A stretch of 64,000 nucleotides of DNA, taken from assembly GCA_019022495.1 (NCBI GenBank), contig JAFEKR010000059.1, forward strand, positions 1 through 64,000. Reading direction: 5' to 3'. Made by a program: the position numbers and the translations under genes. Positions within the stretch are counted from its first letter, which is position 1. The number at the start of each line of letters is the position of its first letter. This DNA comes from Epichloe hybrida. Taxonomy: Eukaryota > Ascomycota > Sordariomycetes > Hypocreales > Clavicipitaceae. Below, one piece after another: positions 24,934 to 34,655 of this stretch. The notes under the pieces are model-generated. The model did not search any database, was not told the DNA's origin, and saw only the letters and a list, made by a program, of their open reading frames with translations.

Positions 24934-25301
24934 ACTATATATTTATATATAAGATATTACTATCTTTAAATAAAGAATATAAATAAAAAAGTAAGTCTAA
25001 AAGTAAGTCTTAAAGTGGGGTATATGTTATGTAAGCAATGTATAGTAAATTAAATAGATCAGTCATTAAAGTAAGGCAAAAAAATTACGTGATTTTTTTT
25101 GTGTACTATTACCTTGCTTCTCTTTTCTTTTCTTTTCTTTTCTTTTCTTTTTCCCTTATAAATATTATAAAAAATTCCAAAAAATCCAAATCATATAAGA
25201 AAAGCTTACTTATTATTCTTACTATTATCCTTTATTATCCTTCTTATTTAAGTTTCTTTGAAATCTCTTTTTAGCTATAAAAAACCCAAAAAAACCCTAA
25301 A
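24934..25301. other. AT-rich spacer with a TTTTC microsatellite
   Basis: No gene is seen. A pyrimidine run of repeated TTTTC units lies at 25113-25152. The segment at 24978-25015 (two AAGTAAGTCT-like blocks before GTGGGG) is the reverse complement of motifs inside the hAT-type element at 37597-39632. This stretch may therefore be hAT-derived and continuous with the hAT remnant to its right. Confidence 0.5.
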
Positions 25302-26446
25302 AACCCCTAAAACCCCTAAAAAAAAACCAAAAACCCCTAAAAAAACCCCTTATATATATTATTTACGCTAGTTAGCTCTATAGATAGCTATTACTAGTAC
25401 TCCTGCTACTAAGTTAAAAGGGAAAACCCTATACTAGGAAGAAAAACCCCCTTACGTCTATGTATAGGCTGGCGCTAGCCTTGTCACAGGTCTGCGCCAC
25501 TTAGTGTGTTTCCTATCGTAAGTATTTGTTACTAGCTTACACTAGCCTTATTCTATTAAAAAGAAAAAAGAAAGGAAAGAAAGGAAAAATATATAAAATA
25601 AGCCCCTTCTAGTCCTATTCTAGTGTAATAACACATTTATCCTAAGTCTCTTTGCTTTAGGCTAGGGTAAAGTAAATCCGGACTTGCAGTGTTAATTCAC
25701 TTCTTATTCACTTTCGCGCTAACTCTTCCGTAGCCTCACTTTTCAGCTATCTCCGGCCCGCCTCCGCCTCGTACGTCTAGTAAAGTCTGAGCACCTGGTT
25801 TTGTTCAATCGGCACAGGGGGAGGGCAGTTACGAAAGGCCCTGGACACCCCTAAAACCCCTAAAAAAAAACCAAAAACCCCTAAAAAAACCCCTTAAAAA
25901 ACATAGAAAATCATGCAAAAGAAACAATAAAAAAACATATATTATGTACGCTAGTTAGCTCTATAGATAGCTATTACTAGTCCTCTTACTACTAAGTCAA
26001 AAGGGAAAACCTTATACTAGGAAGAAAAACCCCCTTATATCTATATATAGGCTAGCGCTAGCCTTGTAATAGGTTTACGCCGCTTAGTGTGTTTCCTATT
26101 ATAGATGTTTATTACTAGCTTATACTAGCCTTATCCTATTAAAAAGAAAAGAAAGGAAAAATATATAGAATAAGCCCCTTCTAGTTATATTCTAGTGTAA
26201 TAATATGCCTATCCTAATTCTCTTTACTTTAGGCTAAGGTAAAGTAAATCTAGATTTATAGTATTAATTTACTTCTTATTTACTTCTATGCTATCTCTCC
26301 TATAGCCTTACTTCTATGCTATCTCTCCTATAGCCTTACTTTTTAGCTATCTCTAGCTTACCTTTACCTTATATATTTAGTAAAGTCTAAGCACCTAGTT
26401 TTATTTAATTAGTATAGGGGGAGGGTAGTTATAGCCCTAGACTAGG
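25302..26446. repeat. Tandem duplication of a roughly 545-bp segment, copies unequally decayed
   Basis: Copy 1 is 25302-25846 and copy 2 starts at 25847. Both begin with an ACCCCTAAAACCCCTAAAAA run and continue through ACGCTAGTTAGCTCTATAGATAGC and GGAAAAACCCCCTTA blocks to GGGGGAGGG near their ends. Copy 2 has an extra segment of about 40 bases near its start and a short internal duplication near 26285-26340. Copy 1 keeps CpG-rich text (for example CCGGCCCGCCTCCGCCTCG at 25755) where copy 2 reads TA-rich. No coding potential is seen. Confidence 0.85.
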
Positions 26447-27278
26447 GTAGTCCTAGGTTAAGATTACTTATATATTATTAGATTTATTAATTATATTATG
26501 CTTTATTTTTAAGTAAGTTATTTAAATTATCCCCCCCCCCCTTTTATAGGTATAAAAGAGAGCTCTCCCCCCCCTAGAGTCCTAGTCTTTTTCTTCTCTT
26601 TATATTAAACTTCCTATAGGTTTTTCTTTTCTTTCTAGCTATTTAAAGCTATCCTAGGCTAGGGTTAGGTTATTTACTAATATTTACTATAGATTTAGAC
26701 TAAATCTAGTATAATAATACTAGAAGCTATAAGTACTCTAGTGTTACTACTTATCTAGCTCTAATTTACCTAGGAATCCTATAAGTATAAGGACTTTCTA
26801 GGGAAGTCTATAACTAAGAAGTAATATACATAGGTTATAAAGAAGGGTTTATTTGTAAGTTATATTTGCCTTTATTCTAGGCTTAGTTTGCTACTAATTT
26901 ACCTTAGCTTAGTATACTAAGAGAAGTCTAATATATTTCCTGCAAATCTTATTTAATTTAGGACCTTAGGTATTAGTACTATCTTATTATTAGTAAGTTA
27001 GCCCTCCTCTAGCTTAGTAATGGAGCTAACTTGCTAAATAGGGGCGGCTACTAACGTGTGTTTTAACTATTAGGTTTGGAACTGTTAATGTTACTAGGTA
27101 ACAGTTGCCTCTGTTCTGGCTTGGTTCCGTTTCTAATCCGCTGTGTAGCCAAATATGTCTGGCAAATAAAAAAACATAATAAAACGAAAAAAGAAAAAAG
27201 AAAAAATTAAATTTAGCAAAATTTAGCAAAATTCAGTAAAAAACAGCAAAAAATAGCAAAAAACACCTCTTATTTAAC
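26447..27278 (+). other. Untranslated region upstream of the hAT transposase remnant
   Basis: No gene is seen. A C-run (26531-26541), a TATA-like GGTATAAAAGAGAG near 26558 and a second C-run could mark an old promoter. A perfect 8-bp inverted repeat (AACTGTTA ... TAACAGTT) is at about 27080-27106. The last 100 bases hold several TTAGCAAAA-like repeats before the ATG. No left inverted terminal repeat of the hAT element could be found here. Confidence 0.4.
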
Positions 27279-30274
27279 ATGGATTCCTCTTTTTATCCTT
27301 CTAATAAATATTCTCAGCCTATTAGGCCTAGCTAGCCTAGTAATCTTCTAGGTTTACATGAAAAAGACCTAGAAAATTAGGCTAGTTAGAAATTCTCTTT
27401 AAAATTATATATATTTACTTATATTTTATTTAATTTTTCGTTATTTAAAATTAATTTAAATAAAGAAAGGGTAATTATATGTTTTTGTTTACAACTAAAT
27501 TATACTTTTACTTTTAAAAGTAAGGCTAAGAGATTCTAAGCTTCTAATAGAATATCCTATTATAAGCTAAAGCATAAGGATATTACTACTTCTAAATTAG
27601 AAGAAAAATAACCTACTAAGATAATAAGTAAGTTATTTATATTATCTTATAATAATCTTATTACTAATATTATAATAGTGCCTAAAATCTAGCTATAATC
27701 CCTAGGCTAATTATCTTTAATATCCTTTTTTCCTACTTAAAGGGCTTAAAATTCTATAATTTCCTTAGAGGAATTTTTATTAGAAAAGGCAATTAATCTA
27801 GTTATAAGATTTATACTAGAAAATAATATTGCTTTTGCTATTATTAATAGTAATTCCTTTAAAGAATTACTAAATTATTATTCTAGGTAAGTAATGTATT
27901 CTTTTTTATACTATTTTTTATATATATAAGCTAACTTAAACTTAGGAATAATAATTTAGCTTCTTTACTAAATTATAGAAGTATTATATATAGAATTTAT
28001 ACTATATATAATATTTTTAAGTAGCAAATTATCTAGAAGATTTAATATAATCTTTAAAATTAAGGATCTATATCTATTTAGTTAGATATCTAGACTTTAA
28101 TTAATTCTAAGTCCTATTTAGGTATTATAGCTAGTTAGCTAGACCCAAACTTTAAACTTAAATATAAGCTTTTAGGTAAGTAAATCCTATTATTCTATTA
28201 TAAATATAAGGTAAGTTATAATTATTATACTAATTATCTTATATTATAGGATTTGAATATTTATTAAATTCTTACACTAGAGCCTATATTTATAAATCCT
28301 TTAATAAAATAATTTAAGAATATTAGCTTAAGCTAAAGATAATCTTAAGGTATGTTAGCTATTATCTTTAGTCTTTTAATATATTATATAACCTTTTAAT
28401 AATAGAATAATACTAGTTTTACTAGAGATAATAGGTCTAATAATAATACTTTTATGTTTTCTTATATTAATAAGAACTATAAAAGTATTATTATAGAAGA
28501 ACCTTATAATATTTAATATGTAGTATATGTTTTAAATATTATTATAAAGGATATTATAATAAGCTTTATTAAATTAACTTCTTCTAAAGAGGATTTAGAA
28601 GCTTTTAAGAATAGTGAATTTTTACACTATTTTACGGAAGATATCTCTTTTATTAAGGAGAGATAAGATTATAAGGAATTTAAATCCTTAGTAAATGGTA
28701 AGTAATTTATTATAGTTATTATTAGTATTATTACTAATATTTCTATAGGAATCCTTAGTAAAATTAAAAGGGTTACTATTATTATTAAGAATAACTAAGG
28801 ATTATATAAGACTTAGTTAAAATCTTTATATAAGGTAAAAAATAAAGGCTATATTGCTAAGAATTGTAATATTATAAGAATTCCTTTAGGTAAGTTATCT
28901 TTAATATATATTATTTTATATAATACTAATTATATCTATAGCTAATAAAACTAGGTGGAATTTAACCTATAAGATAATTAATACTTCTTTAGAGCTTAAA
29001 GAAGCTATTATTTTTCTTAATAGGGAGTCTAATATTACAGCTCTTAAGGATGCTATTCTAATAATGTAAGAATAGGCTAATTTAGCTACCTTAAGCAGCA
29101 TATTAGAGGTCTTTTATAAACCTACTATTATACTTTAAAGCTAGAAGTATAATACTTTAGGTTTAGTCCACTTTTTATTATTAGGATATATAAATATCTT
29201 AATGATATAAAAGAGGACTAAAAGGCTTATATTTGCTAGGTATTTATATTACTTCTTATATTAAATTATATCCTTTATATACTAACTTATAATAGGAAAC
29301 TTATAGCCCTCAAGGCAAGGCCTTTATAGCATCTATAGATATTAGCTTAAATAAGCTAGCTAATTATTTTCCTAAAGACATAGGAAATAATTACTTCTTA
29401 TATCAGCCTTATCTATATACTATATTATTAGACCCTCGGCTTAACCTTTTTACTATAAAGGAAAAGCTAAATTTAGAAGATTAAACCTTACAAAGGTTAA
29501 TTAAAAACCTTAAAAAGGACTATAATTTGTAAGTATAATAACCCTTTCTTATAAGTTATGTATAGTTTTAATATACTAATATATAATATTATTAGGATTT
29601 TACCTTTTTATAAAGAGAACTAAGCTAATAGTAATATTAGCAAGCAAGATTAACACGCAAATACCTAATTTATAGTTAATCTTGCAGGGCCTAGTCAACC
29701 TAGGACTTTTGAAAATCCTAGGCCTAAGCCTAAAACTAATCTTTATAAAGGTTTATTTCCTAATAAGAGGGAAAAATCTATTTAAAAGAATAGAAAAAAT
29801 GAGATTTCTACTTATACTAAGCTAGATATTTAAGAAGATAAGGTAAGTAAATCCCTTTCTTATATTAATAATCTTATTAATATATTAATATTATTATAGG
29901 AGGATATCTTTAAATAGTAGGAAGATAATACTAAATCTTTCCCTATTTTAAGTATTATTACTAGGAAATACCTTGCTATTCCTACTACCTCTAGTGCTAT
30001 AGAAAGCACTTTTAATACTAGAGGTAATATTCTTATAAAGAGACAAACTTCTTTAAAGAATTTTACTTTAAAGGAATTAATCTTATTAAAGAATTAGGAA
30101 AAGGAGGGAAATATTACTACTAAGCAATATTCAGAGCTTTATGATTATTATAGCTCTAATTCTAAAGAGTCTATATCTTCTTTAAAGGAAGATTCTAACT
30201 TAGGTAAATCTAATAATTTACCTAATATTAAATCTTCCTCTAAAGATAATATTTATTCTAATTTAGACCTTTAA
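27279..30274 (+). pseudogene. hAT-superfamily transposase, decayed
   Basis: The likely start is ATG at 27279 (MDSSFYPSNKYS). The C-terminal hAT dimerisation domain is clear at 29940-30095: LAIPTTSSAIESTFNTRGN, then KRQTSL and LKELILLKN. The family consensus is IPATSAPSERVFSxAGN followed by a leucine-rich end. The stop is TAA at about 30272. Several GTAAGT sites with nearby TAG (27888, 28180, 28199, 28690) suggest former short introns, so the coding path is not certain. Many frame breaks are present. hAT transposases cut and paste DNA in the nucleus and leave 8-bp target duplications. The right end of this element is at 30952. Confidence 0.8.
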
Positions 30275-30952
30275 GTAGGTTATTATAAGGGTTTTTTCCT
30301 AGTTTAGTCTAGTTTTCCCTTAATAAATTTTTTTATATTTATAAATATTTTCTAGTATTTTCTAGTATTTTTACTATTATTTTTACTATTATTTTTACTA
30401 TTATTATTATTTTTAAAAATATAAAAAAGAAAAGTATTTTATTTTATTAATATATTTAAAAACTTTAAAATACTAAGTAATTAAAAAGTATAGCTTTTTT
30501 ATAGTAATTTCCTTATACTTACTTATATTTATATATAAGTTATTTATTTACTATTTAATTTTAATTAAACTTTAACACTAATAATATTTTAAGTTATATA
30601 AGTAATATAAGTAATATATATAAGTTATATATAATATAAGTAATATATATAAGTTATTATAAGCTATTATAAGCTATTATAAGCTATTATAAGCTATTAT
30701 AAGCTATTATAAGCTATTATAAGCTATTATAAGCTATTATAAGCTATTATAAGCTATTATAAGCTATTATAAGCTATTATAAGCTATTATAAGCTATGAT
30801 AAGCTATTATATAAACTATATATACCTTATAATAAAGGAATTTAACTTAAAACTAAAAAAAAGAAAAAAAAAATACAAAACAATACAAATAATACATGTA
30901 TTGTATTGTATTATAAAATTTTAGATGTATTGTATTGTATTGCAATGCTCTG
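30275..30952 (+). mobile_element. Right end of the hAT element with subterminal repeats
   Basis: The 3' region holds, in order: a segment conserved with other hAT ends (ACTTTAACACTAATAATATT, 30568-30587), a 10-bp minisatellite, repeated TGTATTGTAT blocks (30895-30940) and the terminal CAATGCTCTG at 30943-30952. Its reverse complement matches the left end of the complete element at 37597. The next eight bases are ATCATAAC; no matching partner was found on the left, so the left end is lost or displaced. Confidence 0.75.
30651..30810 (+). repeat. 10-bp minisatellite, about 16 units of AAGCTATTAT
   Basis: The array is nearly perfect, with one variant unit at each end of the block. Close relatives sit at 37201-37320, 37741-37820 and 63911-64000, always in the same place relative to a hAT-type terminus. 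Confidence 0.95.
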
Positions 30953-30960
30953 ATCATAAC

Positions 30961-31415
30961 ACAAAGACCCGCGATATCAGGGGACGGGAGCCTGAACAAG
31001 GACTAACGGATCAATTCAATTGACCAATGCCGCGACGGCCAATCAGAGCAGCGGATTCCTATTAAGGGATTCACTTATATATACTTTCCTTTAATCTAAT
31101 TTTTATTACGTTTTTAAGCTCTTTAGCTATAAAGGAAAAAGAGAGACTACTAGTGTTAAATTCTCTAGATCTTTATTAGTTTAATTATAGCTAAAGACTA
31201 GACTAAATTATAAGTCTAGCGTAATATATATAATATAATTAGCCATATTAATTTGCTACTCTCTCTTTTGCCTTACTTACGGATTTCGCTTACTTTTCTA
31301 GCATTTAGACTTTCCCTCTCTTCTCCCTCTTTCCTAGCTAGCTAACTAACTATCATTGACTTCAATATGATGGGATTATCCTATTACCTGCGCAGGCACC
31401 TTGGTGTAACTAACA
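30961..31415 (+). mobile_element. 3' fragment of an A-family Copia-like element
   Basis: 30961-31153 matches 24478-24667 of element A (CGGATTCCT ... ATTCACTTATAT, then the purine tract AAAGGAAAAAGAGAGA). It leads into an LTR at 31154-31415 (TGTTAAATTC to GTAACTAACA). The left side is cut by the hAT right end. The 30960-31050 part keeps CpG (GCCGCGACGGCC), so it is less decayed than element A. Confidence 0.85.
31154..31415 (+). repeat. A-family LTR, third copy in the window
   Basis: The 262-base LTR shares termini and length with the LTRs of element A. An extra CTAGCTAA step is present near 31340. Confidence 0.88.
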
Positions 31416-31523
31416 ATTAGGTTCTGTAGCCTAGTAGTTATAGCCCCTAGCTTTTAGTTACCCTTGGCTATACTATTGATTAATTAGTTAGTTGTTAATT
31501 AGTTAATTAGTAGCCCTTGACAT
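31416..31523. other. Short spacer, no gene
   Basis: A run of TTAGTTAGTTGTTAATTAGTTAATTAG-like text is the only feature seen. Confidence 0.5.
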
Positions 31524-31990
31524 ACTTGTTGATTTGCGTCTGTTGCGAATTAGATTAGCTGCAATTAAGGATAAGTTATGTTTTTTTAGGGTTTAAGTTT
31601 GCCTTAGAGCTTTAAAGGATAAGTTATAAGATAGAAGAGATATGTGTAAAGAGATAAAATAAACATAGTTATAAAGAAAGGGGAAATTACGTTAATTTAT
31701 ACTATAAGTAAAACTTAGATAAATTTAAGTTTAACTATAGTTATAAATTATAACTCTTACGTAATTATAGCTATAAAGTTTATTATAAACTTTATATTAA
31801 CCTTTTAGCCCCTAAATTTATAGCTTAAAGCTTATTCCTTTATTTATATTTTACTTAACACTATAGTAATTATTAAATTTAGTTATTAATTATTATGCTA
31901 GCTAGATATTGCTAGTAATTTTTTTTGTTCCTTGAAAATTAGATACATTAGCCACAGTTAATGACCCCAAAAAAAATTAAAAATCAATCA
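31524..31990 (+). repeat. Repeat R, copy 1 (retroposon-like, about 450 bp)
   Basis: The copy runs from TTGCGTCTGTTGCGAATTAG through GGATAAGTTATG, a long AT-rich core and TTCCTTGAAAATTAGATACA to an A-rich tail (GACCCCAAAAAAAATTAAAAATCAA). Other copies are at 47828-48275 (same strand) and 35879-36297 (opposite strand), with a short truncated copy at 35713-35794. No ORF is present. The A-rich tail and the truncated copy point to a SINE or LINE 3' end rather than a MITE. Confidence 0.75.
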
Positions 31991-32318
31991 ATATTTAATT
32001 AATTCATTAATTCATTACTTATTTATTTATAATTGAACTTTAACACTAATAATATTTTAAGTTATATAAGTAATATAAATATAAGCTAAGATAAGCTAAG
32101 ATAAGCTATTATAAGCTAAGAAAAATATTCTTACTAATACTACATTTATATGATTTGTAATTAGTGTAGTTTATAAAAATAAATTTATAGTGTAATATAG
32201 TATAGTTTTTTTTCCTTATAGTTAGTGTAATTTATAATATATTATAGTTTGTATTGTAGTTACTACACTATGTTATAAATACTACACTACACTACACATT
32301 GTAGTGTAATGCTCTAGT
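31991..32318 (+). mobile_element. Right end of a second hAT-like element
   Basis: ACTTTAACACTAATAATATTTTAAG (32039-32063) and ATAAGCTAAG / ATAAGCTATT units (32080-32120) match the 3' region of the hAT element ending at 30952. The subterminal repeats here are TACACTACAC rather than AATAC. The terminus reads GTAATGCTCTAG (to 32318). It abuts the gene island. Confidence 0.6.
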
Positions 32319-33158
32319 CATGACCTATAGTTTGATGTACTTATTATTAGATAGATCTTATGAGGAACCAACGGCTGCCTCGCCTTAGTCAATGCTCTTT
32401 TACAATTTAGAGGAGGTTGTAGAAACTCGTTAGCAGATTCTGTATAGATGGAGAATCTCTAGGATGTGCCAGATCCAGTGCAGGAAATTGCCAGCTTCAG
32501 CGATAAGCGCCGATAACCCAGATTTAAAGCCTATTGACGCTGGCTCGTTCTTGGAACCACCTGTTTTGAGCGCCCTGCGTACCGTACTATGCACTCGTCA
32601 ACAGCTGAATTTGTGCCTAGTTTAAAGAGTCGAAGTAAGTCTTTTTGGAGACGCCAAAAGTATTTATTAGCGATAGAGAACGGGCGTGGAAGAGTTGTTT
32701 CTTCGTGGTTGCAAATCCGAAGCTAGCGATGCAGGAGCTTAAAGCGATCAAAATGTGAGACATCTCTATATTAGGTGCGTTAGGCAGCTTAATACTACCG
32801 AAGAAATCTTCCAATGGTCTTGAAGTTGTGATTCTGCGCGAATGCAATCCATAAATACACTTCTAGGCATGTAGTTGGCTTCCGCTTGTTTATACGCGCG
32901 TCTGACTAATGTCACGACTTCGGTCAGATATGATAATAAACAGAGGGATGACTAGATTCTCATACGTAGCTAGAACAATGCTACCTATAGGTAAGGACGT
33001 GAATGTTTTAAACTCTAACCTTCTACCTTAATGTGGGCGGTCTTTGCTATATACCCTGCCTTGCGCTCACGTGGCTAGCTCGCAGCTAGGCAACGGCTCT
33101 TAGTTGTCTAAGGGATCCGAGGATGCTGTCCCTCTCTACCCTCTTTGCCTCCCTACTC
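32319..33158. other. Ordinary-composition flank 3' of the exonuclease gene
   Basis: Base composition returns to near 45 percent GC with many CpG pairs, unlike everything to the left. A 76-codon open stretch on the minus strand (32617-32847) has no recognisable domain and is probably chance. The rest, about 840 bases, holds no gene that I can support; it would include the 3' untranslated region of the gene to the right. Confidence 0.5.
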
Positions 33159-34337
33159 CTAATACTTTGTGGTGGCATTGTTGCCTAGTCGCTTTAGACG
33201 TCGTTCCTCTCGCTTCTCGTCCGCTCGAGCGTGAAGTCTTTCCTTTAACTCGCGCATATCTTTTGCGGGGGTGATGTCTGGATCGTAATCGTTGACCACA
33301 ATCCAAGTGCCTTGTTGTTTGTGGTGCGAACCATGCACCTGCCTTACAAAATCATCAAGGCGGCTGAGACTTGGAAGACAGACCCATCCATATCGATTTT
33401 GTTTCGCAGTGCCAACTGCAACTGGCTCGTATTCTGCAAAGGTTTCAAGAAGACCATAAGGTGTCAAGACATCTCCGTTTGAGCGCTTAACTCTTGCAGT
33501 ATACGGATAGAGCTCCCTCGGTTTAGGTCTCGTACCGTGCCAGAGCTTGCGTTCTTCAGGAGCATTTGCAGGTAGTCCTCGGCGCCTTCTATTTAAAACG
33601 CTAGAATTGCGATCGGAGGTTGTGATTCTGAGTAATTGATCCTTGTTTGAATTCGTTAAAAGGTAACACAAAATCGCCGCGGCACGAACGGTATCTGTCG
33701 CAGCGTTATGCCTACCGTTCAGGCTATGTAGATCTTTTGGCTCGAGATGCCCAACGCCGCAGGCCTTGAGTGTTTCGCTTAACCCTGGCTTGTCAATATG
33801 ACTGGAAACTCTTGCTAGCTCTTGGAGATCAAGCCAGGATGTAAAATAATCTGTAAAGCTATTATAGATTGTCGAGAGTAACTGAAGCTCGAATCGTAAG
33901 TCGAAACCAACAAAAATTATATGTTCGGTAGCTGCAGAGCTATATTTTTGCCGATACGAATCGATAAGAGTCCTGGCATATTTTTCGATATCAAGGCTAG
34001 AAACAATATGATGTTGGCCGAATCTATGAGGTTCGCATTTCTTAGGTCTCGTCATTTCGATAATTTGTATCCAGTGCGTTTCAATTGCGTAAGTATCGAC
34101 AAAATTCTCTAACGTCACCGGCATGACATCCGTCTGTCTCGTTTCGGCCATTCGTAGTATGGATATCCCAAGTTCGGAGGCCTGAGTATTATCTCCACCC
34201 CATGGTTCAGCGTCAAAAACGACGAAGGTTGCGTCGCTAGCAACTAGTTTGAGGGCTTCGAGATTGGAAATGCACGCATCATAAAGACGCCTCCAATGCC
34301 CGACCTTAAATCCTTTGGGGCAGATGCTGTATTTCAT
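33159..34337 (-). CDS. DEDDh 3'-5' exonuclease-like protein, Gfd2/YDR514C type
   Basis: This intact 392-codon gene has no internal stop. An RNase H-fold exonuclease domain fills residues 38-230, with all five DEDDh residues in place: D42 and E44 (VVFDAEPW, followed by SELGIS), D146 (GFDLRFEL), and H210 with D215 (HNAATD, the H-x4-D spacing of DEDDh enzymes). The first block is typical of the Gfd2/YDR514C C-terminal domain family. The C-terminal part (residues 280-352) has Trp/Phe-rich blocks (YGWVCLPSLSRLDDF, GTWIVVNDYDP) that could form an RRM-like RNA-binding fold; this is inference. The tail (360-384) is a charged Arg/Glu/Lys helix. The likely activity is removal of nucleotides from DNA or RNA 3' ends with two metal ions; the substrate is unknown. 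The ATG chosen follows an A-run and heads the longest frame. It is the only intact protein gene in the window and shows no RIP damage. Confidence 0.85.
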   Translation of the reverse strand: MKYSICPKGFKVGHWRRLYDACISNLEALKLVASDATFVVFDAEPWGGDNTQASELGISILRMAETRQTDVMPVTLENFVDTYAIETHWIQIIEMTRPKKCEPHRFGQHHIVSSLDIEKYARTLIDSYRQKYSSAATEHIIFVGFDLRFELQLLSTIYNSFTDYFTSWLDLQELARVSSHIDKPGLSETLKACGVGHLEPKDLHSLNGRHNAATDTVRAAAILCYLLTNSNKDQLLRITTSDRNSSVLNRRRRGLPANAPEERKLWHGTRPKPRELYPYTARVKRSNGDVLTPYGLLETFAEYEPVAVGTAKQNRYGWVCLPSLSRLDDFVRQVHGSHHKQQGTWIVVNDYDPDITPAKDMRELKERLHARADEKREERRLKRLGNNATTKY

Positions 34338-34574
34338 TTTTTTGCTGAAACAAAAAAGGATAGCGAATTGGAAGAAAACTAAGACGTGTGGACGATGGGC
34401 GCAGTGAAAGATGATGATAGGTGGCAGATGAAGTACGAATTTGTGATGGAAAGGCTTTCAATGTGGCGCGGGAGAGTTCAAGGAGAGACGCCTAGCCGCA
34501 ACTTTGTTAGGAAACTTGTGAGAAAAAAAAAAGAACTCGCGGATGGTTAACAGGCTTTGCACCTGGAGAGTACA
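34338..34574 (-). promoter_or_regulatory. Upstream region of the exonuclease gene
   Basis: The 237 bases between the tRNA and the start codon must hold the promoter if the gene is transcribed alone. On the minus strand a pyrimidine tract ending in TTTTTTGTTTCAG lies about 10 bases before the ATG and could be a 3' splice site of a 5'-untranslated intron. No TATA box is evident. Confidence 0.35.
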
Positions 34575-34655
34575 CAGCTGAGACGGGATTCGAACCCGCG
34601 AGACCGAAGTCATTGCACTCTGAATACAACCTGATAACCGCTACAGGACCCAGCT
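34575..34655 (-). tRNA. tRNA-Leu(CAG)-like gene, 81 nt, possibly a pseudogene
   Basis: Read on the minus strand, the 7-bp acceptor arms AGCTGGG and CTCAGCT pair fully (one G-U). The D-arm has AGCGGTTATC in its loop, with a CTG/CAG stem. The anticodon stem TTGTA/TGCAA closes the loop TTCAGAG, giving anticodon CAG. A 13-nt variable region contains a GAC-TTCG-GTC hairpin. The T-arm is GCGGG-TTCGAAT-CCCGT. The long variable arm fits a class II tRNA such as Leu, but the D-loop looks more like Gln or Glu tRNAs. Identity is therefore uncertain. The B box GGTTCGAATCC is perfect. Confidence 0.65.

Noticed and set aside
25038..25274. A 78-codon open stretch over the TTTTC microsatellite
   Set aside because: It consists of the simple repeat plus low-complexity AT-rich text and has no domain.
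32617..32847. A 76-codon minus-strand open stretch in the gene island
   Set aside because: No domain, no clear start context and no link to the exonuclease frame. It could be a small gene but cannot be supported.
33921..34112. A 63-codon plus-strand open stretch
   Set aside because: It lies inside and antisense to the exonuclease gene.
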